A stretch of 64,000 bases of DNA from Flavobacteriales bacterium (GCA_016710965.1 JADJTW010000032.1:186001-250000); one strand, 5' to 3'; counted from the first letter of the stretch, positions 36,625 through 45,866 are shown. Numbers and translations are program-made. Notes: a model not told the origin generated them from the letters alone.

Positions 36625-36712
36625 GACCTTTTCGGTTTGCCTTAACGAGTGCTCAAAGGTGACAAGTGCTTAGAGCCGTTTGATTCTCCCGGGAAACGCT
36701 GCCTGGAAATAT

Positions 36713-36997
36713 TCAAACGTCAAGATCCCTCCACTCCGGGTTCATGCCTTCAATGAGCTTCACTTTGCGGGCGCGGTTACCTGCCTTCAGCTGCTTCTCG
36801 CGTTCTATGGCCTTCACAATGCCGTCGATCTTCTCGAAATACACGAGCTTGTCGAGGTTGTACTGCGCCGTGAAGCTGTTGGGGTAGGCTTTGCTCTTGT
36901 GCTTGGCAATACGGCCCTTCAGGTCGGAGGTAACGCCAACATAGAGCACGCCGTCTCGGCGGTTGGTCATGATGTAAACCCAGGCCGTCTTTGCCAT
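36713..36997 (-). CDS. GIY-YIG nuclease superfamily protein
   Basis: A 94-residue single-domain protein. The GIY-YIG core is VYIMTN...VLYVGVTSDL, with the catalytic arginine in LKGRIAKHK and the metal-binding glutamate in AIEREKQLK. It belongs to the UPF0213/YhbQ-like group of small nucleases that is multi-copy in many Bacteroidota. A large palindromic repeat lies immediately upstream. Its biological role is not known. Confidence 0.93.
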   Translation of the reverse strand: MAKTAWVYIMTNRRDGVLYVGVTSDLKGRIAKHKSKAYPNSFTAQYNLDKLVYFEKIDGIVKAIEREKQLKAGNRARKVKLIEGMNPEWRDLDV

Positions 36998-37053
36998 TGA
37001 TCGCGGTCGTCAGGTTGGGAGCGCATCGGTGGTGCTTGCGGCCGTCAGGTGTC

Positions 37054-37160
37054 GGGATCGCTTCGCGCACTTCGTGCGCTCGCGATGACCGGCTTCGCAA
37101 AGTATTGTCGAAGTCGGTCATCGCGAAGCCCGCCGAATGGCGGGCTGAAGCGATCTCGTC
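37054..37160. repeat. Composite palindromic repeat (two head-to-head copies)
   Basis: Two copies of an element of the type GGTCATCGCGA...(C)GAAGCGATC lie in opposite orientation, minus copy at 37054-37090 and plus copy at 37116-37160. Together they form a 17-bp stem (37081-37097 with 37109-37125, one G-T pair). Each copy has its own inner hairpin: GCGCAC/GTGCGC in one, AGCCCGCC/GGCGGGCT in the other. It lies just downstream of the E1 stop codon and may also end transcription there. Confidence 0.7.
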
Positions 37161-37181
37161 ACGCGCGAAGCGCCACCGAGA

Positions 37182-39647
37182 TCACTCCCTCACCATCCCC
37201 ACCACCTTCTCCACCACATCCTCCACGCTGGGCTTGGAGAAGTAATCGCCATCGCTGCCGTAGGCGGGGCGATGCGCTTTGGCGGTGAGCGTTGAAGGTG
37301 TGCTGTCGAGATGGCGGTAGCCGCCCTGCACTTCCAAGATCTGTTGCAGGATGTAGGCACTGGCGCCACCGGGAACGTCCTCATCAACCACCAGCAGACG
37401 GTTGGTCTTCTTCAGGCTCTCCACGATCGTGTGGCCGAGGTCGAAGGGGAGGAGGGTGCGCACGTCGATCATCTCCACGTCGATGCCGAGATCATGCAAG
37501 CGCTCGGCTGCTTTCTGTGCGATGTGGAAGGTGCTGCCGTAGCTCACGATGGTGATGTCCTTGCCTTCGCACCACACTTCGGGCACGCCAATGGGCACGG
37601 TGAACTCGCCGAGGTTGCTCGGCAGTTTCTCCTTGCTGCGGTAGCCGTTGAGGCACTCGATCACCAATGCGGGATCATCGCTTTGCAATAAGGTGTTATA
37701 CATGCCGGCTGCCTGTTGCATGTTGCGCGGCACGCACACCACCACGCCGCGCACGCTGTTGATGATCATGCCCATGGGGCTGCCGCTGTGCCATACGCCT
37801 TCGAGCCGGTGCCCGCGCGTGCGGATGATGAGCGGGCATTTCTGTCCGCCCTTGGTGCGCCATTGCACGGTGGCGAGGTCGTCGCTCATGCCCTGGATGC
37901 AGTAGAGCAGGTAATCGAGGTATTGGATCTCCGCCACGGGGCGCAGGCCGCGCAGCGCCATGCCCATGCCCTGGCCGAGGATGGTGGCCTCACGGATGCC
38001 GGTATCGCTCACGCGCAGTTCACCGAACTCGGCCTGCATGCCTTCCATGCCCTGGTTCACGTCGCCGATCTTGCCGGTGTCCTCACCGAAGGTGAGCAAC
38101 AAGGGCTCCTTCTCGAAGAGCGCCTTGAAGTTGTCGCGGATGATGATGCGGCCATCGACCATCTCATCACTTGCGTATTCCACAGGAACCTGCGCGACCT
38201 TCAAGCAGCTTTTCGCGCTCTGGCTGTAGAGGTGGCTGCCGTAGCGATCGCCGTTCAGGGCCATCGCATTCTCGATCCAATCCGCAAGGGGCTGGCGTGC
38301 GATCGGGTCGGCGCTGTTGGCAAGGAGCAGCGCTCGCCGCGCAGTGCTCACCACCTCCTTGCGGCCGGGGCTCATCTCGGAACGGAGCTCCTTGACCAAA
38401 CTGGTTATTGCTTCGGTCGTGTTCGAGCCCTCCGGAAAACGCGCGGCGGCCAGCGCTTCGATCAGGAAGACCACCTCGTTCAGTTCGGCCTTGATCTCAT
38501 CCTGGAATGCCTTCCATGCGGCCTTCTGCGCAGCGCGCGCATCTGCCTTGGCCTTTGCTTCCAATGCTTCGAGCTCTTCCGCCGTGGCGATCGCTTCACC
38601 ACCCGGGCGCGCGTTCAGGATCCACTCGCGGAACTTCACGTTGCAGTCGTACACCTTGTACCATTCAAGCAGCGGCACTTCCTCTTTGCGCGCACCGGTC
38701 TTGTCGTCGCGGATCCAATCGGTGACGGTGTTCTTGTAGCGCTCGTGGCTTCCGCTGGTGCTGTGTCCTTGCGGTTGCGTTATCTCCTCCACGTGGATGA
38801 GGCAGGGCACTTGCTCAGTGCGGCACAACGCGATCGCTTCCTCGTAGGTCTTGTTCAGATGCACGTAATCCCAGCCGCGTGTCTTGTGGATGCGCAAGCC
38901 ATTGGTGCCCTCTTCCTTCTGGAAACCTGCGAGCACCTTGCTGATACTGCCCTTGGTGGTCTGGTAGGCCTTGCTCACGCTGATGCCCCATCCATCGTCC
39001 CACACGCTCATGGCCATGGGCACTTGCAATACACCGGCGGCATTGATGGTCTCCCAGAAATGTCCTTCGCTCGTGCTGGCATCGCCGATGGTGCCGAAGG
39101 CGACCTCATTGCCTTTGTCGCTCAAGTGCGTGTAGCCGTGCAACGCAGTATTGTGCCGGAAGACCTTGCTCGCTTGCGCCAACCCGAGCAGGCGCGGCAT
39201 CTGTCCTGCCGTGGGGGAGATGTCGGGCGATGAGTTCGGCTGCGCCATCAGGTCCTTCCACGCGCCGTTGTCGTCGAGGCTGCGTGTGGCGAAGTGGCCG
39301 TTCATGCTGCGACCGGCGCTGCTCGGGTCGGCGTGTACATCAGCATGCGCGTAGAGCTGCGCGAACCATTGCTGCACGGTGAGCTCGCCGATGGCGAACA
39401 TGAAGGTCATGTCGCGGTAGTAGCCGCTGCGCCAGTCTCCATTGCGGAACTGCTTGGCCATGCACACCTGCGCCAGCTCTTTGCCATCGCCGAAGATGCC
39501 GAACTTGGCCTTGCCGCCCAGCACTTCCTTGCGACCGATGAGGCTCGCTTCGCGGCTCAGGACGCACAGCTCATAGTCGCGCAGGACCTCAGCGCGCATC
39601 TCATCCAAACTGATCTCCTCGGTGGTGCTGGTCTTCGTGCGTGGCAT
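37182..39647 (-). CDS. Fused alpha/beta 2-oxoacid dehydrogenase E1 component
   Basis: An 821-residue thiamine-diphosphate enzyme with alpha and beta subunits in one chain, as is common in Bacteroidota. The alpha part carries the ThDP/Mg motif GDASTSEGHFWETIN and the RDMTFMFAIG region. The beta part (from about residue 490) has LLTFGEDTGKIGDVNQGMEG, EIQYLDYL, RTRGHRLEG and IDVRTLLPFDLG. It decarboxylates pyruvate, a branched-chain or a related 2-oxoacid and passes the acyl group to lipoyl-E2. The substrate is uncertain, with branched-chain oxoacid most likely. The start is the ATG of MPRTKTSTT; the open frame beyond it is antisense to the aminotransferase. Confidence 0.93.
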   Translation of the reverse strand: MPRTKTSTTEEISLDEMRAEVLRDYELCVLSREASLIGRKEVLGGKAKFGIFGDGKELAQVCMAKQFRNGDWRSGYYRDMTFMFAIGELTVQQWFAQLYAHADVHADPSSAGRSMNGHFATRSLDDNGAWKDLMAQPNSSPDISPTAGQMPRLLGLAQASKVFRHNTALHGYTHLSDKGNEVAFGTIGDASTSEGHFWETINAAGVLQVPMAMSVWDDGWGISVSKAYQTTKGSISKVLAGFQKEEGTNGLRIHKTRGWDYVHLNKTYEEAIALCRTEQVPCLIHVEEITQPQGHSTSGSHERYKNTVTDWIRDDKTGARKEEVPLLEWYKVYDCNVKFREWILNARPGGEAIATAEELEALEAKAKADARAAQKAAWKAFQDEIKAELNEVVFLIEALAAARFPEGSNTTEAITSLVKELRSEMSPGRKEVVSTARRALLLANSADPIARQPLADWIENAMALNGDRYGSHLYSQSAKSCLKVAQVPVEYASDEMVDGRIIIRDNFKALFEKEPLLLTFGEDTGKIGDVNQGMEGMQAEFGELRVSDTGIREATILGQGMGMALRGLRPVAEIQYLDYLLYCIQGMSDDLATVQWRTKGGQKCPLIIRTRGHRLEGVWHSGSPMGMIINSVRGVVVCVPRNMQQAAGMYNTLLQSDDPALVIECLNGYRSKEKLPSNLGEFTVPIGVPEVWCEGKDITIVSYGSTFHIAQKAAERLHDLGIDVEMIDVRTLLPFDLGHTIVESLKKTNRLLVVDEDVPGGASAYILQQILEVQGGYRHLDSTPSTLTAKAHRPAYGSDGDYFSKPSVEDVVEKVVGMVRE

Positions 39648-39695
39648 GGCGGTAACGGTACGTGGCGAAGGTAGTGGCGATGAGCGTGCAAGGAA

Positions 39696-39703
39696 TAGGT
39701 TTG
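39696..39703 (+). promoter_or_regulatory. Bacteroidota -7 promoter element, leaderless spacing
   Basis: TAGGTTTG matches TAnnTTTG exactly and ends seven bases before the ATG, which places the expected transcription start at or next to the start codon. Confidence 0.5.
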
Positions 39704-39710
39704 CGCCGCC

Positions 39711-40892
39711 ATGATCGCTACTTCCCTCGACGTCTCTTGCGCCCGCGCCCTCACGCCTGGCTGCGAGCGCGTCATCCACTTCAACAACGCGGGCTGCGGT
39801 CTCATGCCCCAGCCCGTGCTCGATACCGTGCTGGAGCACACGCGCCTGGAAGCGATGATGGGCAGCTACGAAGCCGCCGCAAAGAAGGTCGAAGCGGTGA
39901 ACGCGGTGTACACTTCGTTCGGTAAGCTGCTGAATTGCCGCGCGGATGAGATCGCCCTCACCGATGGCGCTACGCAAAGCTGGCACCGCGCCTTCCATGC
40001 GGTGCCGTTGAAGCAGGGCGACCGTGTGCTCACCGCGAACAACGAGTACAACAGCAACTGGCTCTCGCTTCGCCGTCGTTGCGATCAAGTGGGCGCCACG
40101 TTGGAAGTAGTGCCGGGCGACGCTAATGGTCTCATCGACATTGGCGCATTGAGGGCGATGCTCGATGTGCGGGTGAAGCTGGTGGCCATCACGCAGATTA
40201 CGAACAGCAATGGCAAGGTGAACCCGGTGGAAGAGGTGGGCGCAGCGTTGAAAGGATCGAACGCCATTTACCTGCTCGATGCCTGCCAGGCCGTGGGCCA
40301 GATGCCCGTGGATGTGCAACGCATCGGCTGCGACCTCCTTAGCGGCGCGGGGCGGAAGTTCCTTCGCGGGCCACGCGGCACGGGTTTCATGCATGTGCGA
40401 CGCGAGACGCTGGAGAAGCTCGATCCCATGTTCATCGACATCCACTCCGCCAAGTGGACCGGCCTGAACACTTTCGAATGGAAGACCGATGCGAAGCGCT
40501 TCGAGGTGATGGAGCACAACATCGCCGATAGACTGGGCATGGGTGCGGCGGTGGATCATGCGCTCTCCTGGGGCCTTGATGCGATCCAGGAGCGTATCCT
40601 CGGACTTTCCACCTTGCTGCGGCAGCGATTGAATGATGTGCCTGGCGTGCAAGTGCGCGACCAAGGCTCACGCCCCAGCGGCATCAACACCTTCACCATG
40701 GAAGGCCGCGATCTCAACGCGGTGATGCTGAAGTTGCGTGCGGATGGGATCAACACCAGCGTCACCAACTTCGATTGGGCCTGGCTGGACCTGAAAGAGC
40801 GTGGCATCGACAGCATCATGCGCGCATCGCTCAGCTACTACAACACGGAAGAGGAGGTGGAGCGCTTCGTGGAGGCGATCGCACGGGTATGA
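39711..40892 (+). CDS. Class V aminotransferase family PLP enzyme
   Basis: A 393-residue PLP enzyme of the SufS/isopenicillin-epimerase-like group. Seen are NNAGCGLMP at the N-terminus, the PLP aspartate in LLDACQAVGQMPVDV, the Schiff-base lysine in SGAGRKFLRGPRGTGF, and a C-terminal SLSYYNTEEEVERF. No cysteine is found at the usual SufS active-site loop, so a desulfurase role is doubtful. It overlaps the EamA gene by four bases (ATGA). Confidence 0.9.
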   Translation: MIATSLDVSCARALTPGCERVIHFNNAGCGLMPQPVLDTVLEHTRLEAMMGSYEAAAKKVEAVNAVYTSFGKLLNCRADEIALTDGATQSWHRAFHAVPLKQGDRVLTANNEYNSNWLSLRRRCDQVGATLEVVPGDANGLIDIGALRAMLDVRVKLVAITQITNSNGKVNPVEEVGAALKGSNAIYLLDACQAVGQMPVDVQRIGCDLLSGAGRKFLRGPRGTGFMHVRRETLEKLDPMFIDIHSAKWTGLNTFEWKTDAKRFEVMEHNIADRLGMGAAVDHALSWGLDAIQERILGLSTLLRQRLNDVPGVQVRDQGSRPSGINTFTMEGRDLNAVMLKLRADGINTSVTNFDWAWLDLKERGIDSIMRASLSYYNTEEEVERFVEAIARV

Positions 40893-41821
40893 GCACTTCT
40901 GCGGAGCCATCGCGCCTGAAGGTCTATCTCGCCTTCGCGGCGATCTACATCATCTGGGGCAGCACCTACTATTTCATCGCCGAAGCGCTCACCGGTATTC
41001 CGCCCTTCATGCTCGGTGGTATCCGCTTCCTGGTGGCTGCGGCGTTGATCTTCATCTGGTGCTCGATCACCAGTGTGCGGATCACCCTTGGCGTCCGCGA
41101 CCTGGGGAACGCTGCGATCACCGGCTTCCTGCTATGCCTGGTGGGCAACGGTGCGGTGGTATGGGTGGAGCAGCACCTGGCGAGCAGCCTGGTGGCCATC
41201 GTCATCGCCGTGGCACCGCTCTCCTTCGTGGTCATGGACAAGCCGCAGTGGAAGGTGAACTTCCGCAGTTGGAGCGTGATGCTGGGTGTGGTCTTCGGTT
41301 TCGCGGGCGTGCTGTTGCTCTTCGGTGACAAGATCGCCGTGCAGTTGGAAGCCACGGAGGTGACGCCGGAGTTCAGCGCGATGTTCATTCTTCTTCTCGG
41401 CATTCTCGGCTGGCCGGCAGGCTCCATCTACGCGAAGTACAATCCGCCCACGGTGCCCAACATCGTCAACAGTGGCTGGCAGATGCTGATCGGTGGGGTC
41501 TGCTTCGCGCTCGTCAGCGTCGGACGCGGTGAGCTTTCGATGGTGGAGTGGTCCACGATACCAACCAGCGCGTGGCTTTCCCTAGCGTACCTTATCGTCT
41601 TCGGCTCGCTCATCGGTTTCAGCGCTTACGTGTGGCTGTTGCAGGTAAGGCCCGCAGCCCAGGTGAGCACCTATGCGTACGTGAACCCTGTGGTGGCGGT
41701 GCTGTTCGGCGTATTCCTGGGGAACGAATCCTTCGGTTGGCGCGAAGCGGCCGGGCTCGCCATCATTCTGGGTGGAGTGTTGCTGATCAACCTCACCCGG
41801 TACAGCAGATCGGGGCGATAG
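40889..41821 (+). CDS. EamA family (DMT) membrane transporter
   Basis: A 310-residue inner-membrane protein of about ten helices made of two EamA repeats. The first repeat starts YLAFAAIYIIWGSTYYFIAEAL and the second lies around WPAGSIYAKY...VFGSLIGFSAYVWLLQ. Members such as YedA/RhaT-like proteins export amino acids or other small metabolites. The start codon overlaps the upstream stop, so it is translated together with the aminotransferase. Confidence 0.92.
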   Translation: MSTSAEPSRLKVYLAFAAIYIIWGSTYYFIAEALTGIPPFMLGGIRFLVAAALIFIWCSITSVRITLGVRDLGNAAITGFLLCLVGNGAVVWVEQHLASSLVAIVIAVAPLSFVVMDKPQWKVNFRSWSVMLGVVFGFAGVLLLFGDKIAVQLEATEVTPEFSAMFILLLGILGWPAGSIYAKYNPPTVPNIVNSGWQMLIGGVCFALVSVGRGELSMVEWSTIPTSAWLSLAYLIVFGSLIGFSAYVWLLQVRPAAQVSTYAYVNPVVAVLFGVFLGNESFGWREAAGLAIILGGVLLINLTRYSRSGR

Positions 41822-42031
41822 CGCCCCAGCTCCTGCGTGCTGCGAGCGCAAGCCATCCGCATCGAGCAGATTGCGAACCTTTGGGGGGAAGCCGAAGCGG
41901 ATCGCATGCACGGCCGCAGTTCGTCGGCGTTCGTCGAAGTTCCATGCCATCGCGTTCAGCCGATCGTAGCATCGTGCGCAGTGCCCGGCACATGGATCGA
42001 TGCCAGCACGATGAACGAACCCTGTACACAC

Positions 42032-43915
42032 ATGCGTGCTCCACTCCTCCTGCTTGCTGCTTTCGCAACGAGCATCCTGATCCATGCCCAAACCGTGGAA
42101 CTCGAGACTGTGGCTTCCGGCTTCACCAACCCGGTCGACCTCGCGCATTGCGGCGACAGCCGTCTCTTCATCGTCGAACGCGCTGGCGTCATCAAGGTCC
42201 TTCAAGCGAACGGACAAGTGCTTGCCACTCCCTTCCTCGATATCAGCGGGCCGGTGAACAACGCCGGCGGAGAGCAGGGCATGCTCGGCCTGGCCTTCCA
42301 CCCGCAGTACACGACCAACGGGTTCTTCTACGTGTACTACTGCAGTGGCACAGGCAACGGTGCGGTCCGCCTCTCGCGGTTCAGTGTCGGTGCCGATCCC
42401 AATGTGGCCAACCCGGCCAGCGAAGCGGTGCTCTGGGAATTGGCGCAGCCTTTCTCCAACCACAACGGCGGCGATCTCGCCTTCGGCCCCGATGGTTATC
42501 TCTACTTCGCGCCCGGCGATGGCGGCAGCAGCAATGATCCCGGCAACCGCGCACAGAACATGTCCCTCGGCTTCGGTAAGCTGCACCGGATCAACGTGGA
42601 TGGCACGCTGCCCTATGCCATACCGGCGAACAACCCATTCGCCAATGCGAACAATGCCGATACACTGCGCTCGATCTTCGCCAGCGGCTTGCGCAATCCG
42701 TTCCGCTTCGGGTTCGATGCGCTCAACGGCGATATCTGGGTAGGTGACGTGGGACAAGGCGCCAAGGAGGAAGTCGATCGCATCGATGCCGCCGATCTCA
42801 GCGGCCGCAACTTCGGATGGCGCTGTCGCGAGGGTATCATCGCCACGCCCGGGTTGACCCCGGCATGCTCAGGCAATTTCACCGAGCCGATCAAGGACCA
42901 TGATCACAGTGGCGGCTGGTGTTCCGTCATCGGCGGTTGCGTGTACCGGGGCACGCGCTACACGAACCTTGTCGGCCGATACATCTACACGGACTACTGC
43001 CACGGGAACCTCTGGTCGCTGCGTCCCAACGGCAGCGGAGGTTGGATCAGCGAGCAACTGACCACCGGCGGCCCCGCTGGCCCTGCATGCATTGCGGAGG
43101 ACGTGGTGAACGAATTGTACATGGTGAACACCTCCAGCGGCGTCATCACGCGCATCATCGATTCTTCAGCAGCTGTGCGGCTCTCACCGCGCATCGCCTT
43201 GGAAGGTCCTTTGGTGGAGGCTACCGGCCTGATGGGCGATGCGCTGCGCGCCGCCGGGCTGGTGCCGCTCACGGAGCCATACACCACCACGCTGGGATTC
43301 CCGAAAGTGGCGAAGGGAGGAGGAGAGGCCATCTCAGCGTCCATCCTTGCCACCACCGGCGACAATGCCGCAGTCGATTGGGTGCGTGTGGAATTGCGTT
43401 CGGCCAGCCAGCCGCAGTTGATCGCTGCCACGGCGCAGGGGATCGTGCAGCGCGACGGCGATGTGGTCGGCGTGGACAACAGCTCACCGTTGTTGTTCCG
43501 TGTCGGGCCAGGGAATTATCACGTTGTGGTGCGGCATCGCAACCACCTGGCGTGCATGAGCGCCGCTGCGATCGCCCTAACGGCCACGGCCTCCACCATC
43601 GACTTCCGCTCCAGCACCACGCTCACCTACGGTGCCGGTGCGCGCAAGGCCGTCGGCACGGTGCAAGCGCTATGGGCGGGCAATGCGCTCGTTGACGGAT
43701 CCCTGAGCTATGTGGGGGCGGGCAACGACCGCGATCCCATACTCGCACGCATAGGCGGCAGTCTCCCGACTGCAAGCGTATCCGGCTACTACGCCGAGGA
43801 CATCAATATGAACGGCAGTGTGCTGTATGTGGGCAGCGGCAACGATCGCGACCCCATCCTGGTGAATATAGGAGGGAGCCTGCCCACCAATGTGCTCCTG
43901 CAGCAGTTGCCCTGA
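42032..43915 (+). CDS. Secreted sugar-dehydrogenase-like propeller (PQQ type) with QQLP module, copy 1
   Basis: A 627-residue protein with signal peptide (AAFATSILIHAQ). Residues ~22-385 match the soluble glucose/sorbosone dehydrogenase beta-propeller: GLAFHPQY, NHNGGDLAFGPDGYLYF, LRNPFRFGFDALNGD and DVGQGAKEEVDRI. Such proteins oxidise sugars with pyrroloquinoline quinone, though many family members have unproved activity. The last ~240 residues are the shared module (RDGDVVGVD, VVRHRNHL, two NDRDPIL repeats, LQQLP end). A possible ATG seven codons upstream was not used. The 210 bases before the gene hold nothing recognisable. Confidence 0.9.
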   Translation: MRAPLLLLAAFATSILIHAQTVELETVASGFTNPVDLAHCGDSRLFIVERAGVIKVLQANGQVLATPFLDISGPVNNAGGEQGMLGLAFHPQYTTNGFFYVYYCSGTGNGAVRLSRFSVGADPNVANPASEAVLWELAQPFSNHNGGDLAFGPDGYLYFAPGDGGSSNDPGNRAQNMSLGFGKLHRINVDGTLPYAIPANNPFANANNADTLRSIFASGLRNPFRFGFDALNGDIWVGDVGQGAKEEVDRIDAADLSGRNFGWRCREGIIATPGLTPACSGNFTEPIKDHDHSGGWCSVIGGCVYRGTRYTNLVGRYIYTDYCHGNLWSLRPNGSGGWISEQLTTGGPAGPACIAEDVVNELYMVNTSSGVITRIIDSSAAVRLSPRIALEGPLVEATGLMGDALRAAGLVPLTEPYTTTLGFPKVAKGGGEAISASILATTGDNAAVDWVRVELRSASQPQLIAATAQGIVQRDGDVVGVDNSSPLLFRVGPGNYHVVVRHRNHLACMSAAAIALTATASTIDFRSSTTLTYGAGARKAVGTVQALWAGNALVDGSLSYVGAGNDRDPILARIGGSLPTASVSGYYAEDINMNGSVLYVGSGNDRDPILVNIGGSLPTNVLLQQLP

Positions 43916-43921
43916 CGGGCG

Positions 43922-43929
43922 GTAGCTTT
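43922..43929 (+). promoter_or_regulatory. Putative -7 element
   Basis: TAGCTTTC, the same octamer as before the first delta-60 gene, 47 bases before the ATG. Confidence 0.3.
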
Positions 43930-43976
43930 CGCGCTTCGCCTGCAGTGATGATGCAGTGCCGAGCCGATACGCCGCC

Positions 43977-45866
43977 ATGAGAACCAGCCTCGCTGTCCTT
44001 GTCGCCTTGCTCATTCCGCACTGCCTTCCAGCGCAGGCGGTAGTCCTCGAAACGGTTGCCACCGGGTTCAACAAGCCCGTGGACCTCGCGCACTGCGGCG
44101 ATGGCAGGCTCTTCGTGGTGCAGCGTGGGGGAAGGGTCAAGGTCCTTCAGCCTGATGGGTCGGTGAACTCCGTGTTCTTCCTCGATATCGCGAGCCAGGT
44201 GAACAGCGTTGGCAATGAACAGGGCCTGCTGGGTCTGGCGTTCCATCCGCAGTACGCGGTGAACGGATACTTCTACGTGTACTACTGCACAGGCACGGGC
44301 AACGGTTCCACGCGTCTTTCGCGCTTCAGCGTAAGCGCGAACCCCGATGCGGCGGACCCAAGCAGCGAAGTGGTGCTGTGGGAACTGGCGCAGCCATACG
44401 CCAACCACAACGGCGGCGATCTGGATTTCGGCCCCGATGGCTATCTCTACTTCGCGCCTGGTGATGGCGGCCTGAGCAATGATCCCGGTGATCGCGCACA
44501 GGACCTCTCGACGGGCTTCGGGAAAGTCCACCGCATCGATGTGGACGGGGCGCTTCCTTTCGCCATACCACCAATGAACCCGTTCTCCGGTGCCGACGGC
44601 GTGGATACGCTGCGCACCATCCTGGCGCGTGGCCTGCGCAACCCCTTCCGCTTCGGGTTCGATGCGCTCAACGGCGATCTCTGGATCGGCGATGTGGGCC
44701 AGGCGACGAAGGAGGAAGTGGACAGGATCCCGGCCGGTGCATCGGGGCCTTTCAATTTCGGTTGGCGCTGCCGCGAAGGGACCATCACCAACGCCAATGT
44801 GAGCCAGGCGAATTGCGGCATGGCTGCGGACTATGATGAACCGGTCATCGACCACGATCAAGCCGACGGCTGGTGCGCAGTGATCGGTGGACGCGTGTAT
44901 CGGGGCACACGTTATCCATCCCTCTACGGCCGCTACATCTATTCTGATTATTGCCACGGGCAGCTGTATTCGTTGCATCACAACGGTTCGAATTGGGTTA
45001 GCGATACGCTCACTTCCACCGGTGCCTTCGGCATCGCCTGCATCGCGGAGGATGCCGCTGGCGAATTGTATGCGCTGAATACGGAGACCGGAGCGATCAT
45101 GCGCATCATCGATCCCGCCGAGTCGGTGTTGCTTCGTCCGCGTGCATACTTGGATGGGCCATTCTCCAGTGGAACCGGACTGATGAACGACGGCATGCGT
45201 GCTGCCGGTCTCGTGCCCGCCTTGGAGCCGTATACCAACACGCTGGGCTACGCCATGGTAGCAGGGGGAGCCGATGAGATGACGACGGCTCCGGTGCTGG
45301 CGATAACAGGCAACAACGCCGTCGTCGATTGGGTGCGTGTCGAATTGCGGCCCGCAGCCGTGCCCGCGTTGATCGCGGCCAGCGCCCACGGCCTGCTCCA
45401 GCGGGACGGCGATGTGGTGGCAGGCGATGGCGTTTCACCGCTCGTATTCCATGTGGCGCCGGGCGACTACCACGTTGCGGTACGGCACCGCAATCACCTT
45501 GCGGTGATGACCGCCGCTGCATTCGCTCTCTCCGCCATTCCTATCATGGTGGACCTGGGCAGCCCTTCCACTCCGGTTTTCGGAACAGGAGCGCGCAAAT
45601 CAGGTGGCAGCGTTGAACTGATGTGGGCCGGCAATGCCCGCGCGGACCAAGTGGTGCGCTATGTGGGTGCGCTGAACGATCGCGATCGGATCCTCGTGCG
45701 CGTGGGTGGCAACACGCCTACTAACACAGTCACAGGATATCATCTCGAGGACGTGAACCTGGATGGAGCCGTGCGTTACGTGGGAACGAACAACGATCGG
45801 GACCCCATCCTGCTGAACATCGGGAGCGCGATCCCGACAGGCACCCTACGCCAACAGCTGCCCTGA
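43977..45866 (+). CDS. Secreted sugar-dehydrogenase-like propeller (PQQ type) with QQLP module, copy 2
   Basis: A 629-residue paralogue of the preceding gene with the same order of parts: signal peptide (PHCLPAQA), propeller (GLAFHPQYAVNGYFYVYYC, NHNGGDLDFGPDGYLYFAPG, DVGQATKEEVDRI) and C-terminal module ending in LRQQLP. The two genes are an obvious tandem duplication with many substitutions, so it is not recent. The ATG at the signal peptide was preferred to a GTG seven codons upstream. Confidence 0.9.
   Translation: MRTSLAVLVALLIPHCLPAQAVVLETVATGFNKPVDLAHCGDGRLFVVQRGGRVKVLQPDGSVNSVFFLDIASQVNSVGNEQGLLGLAFHPQYAVNGYFYVYYCTGTGNGSTRLSRFSVSANPDAADPSSEVVLWELAQPYANHNGGDLDFGPDGYLYFAPGDGGLSNDPGDRAQDLSTGFGKVHRIDVDGALPFAIPPMNPFSGADGVDTLRTILARGLRNPFRFGFDALNGDLWIGDVGQATKEEVDRIPAGASGPFNFGWRCREGTITNANVSQANCGMAADYDEPVIDHDQADGWCAVIGGRVYRGTRYPSLYGRYIYSDYCHGQLYSLHHNGSNWVSDTLTSTGAFGIACIAEDAAGELYALNTETGAIMRIIDPAESVLLRPRAYLDGPFSSGTGLMNDGMRAAGLVPALEPYTNTLGYAMVAGGADEMTTAPVLAITGNNAVVDWVRVELRPAAVPALIAASAHGLLQRDGDVVAGDGVSPLVFHVAPGDYHVAVRHRNHLAVMTAAAFALSAIPIMVDLGSPSTPVFGTGARKSGGSVELMWAGNARADQVVRYVGALNDRDRILVRVGGNTPTNTVTGYHLEDVNLDGAVRYVGTNNDRDPILLNIGSAIPTGTLRQQLP

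Noticed and set aside
37716..39233. A 505-codon plus-strand open frame
   Set aside because: It is exactly antisense to the fused E1 gene, whose ThDP motifs are unmistakable. The plus-strand translation is His/Ala/Leu-rich without domains, as expected of a shadow frame in GC-rich DNA.
39648..40664. Upstream extension of the E1 frame
   Set aside because: It runs antisense through the class V aminotransferase; the ATG at 39647 begins the recognisable protein.
43803..45389. A 528-codon minus-strand open frame
   Set aside because: Antisense to the second sugar-dehydrogenase-like gene. The sense frame has a signal peptide and propeller motifs; the antisense frame has neither.
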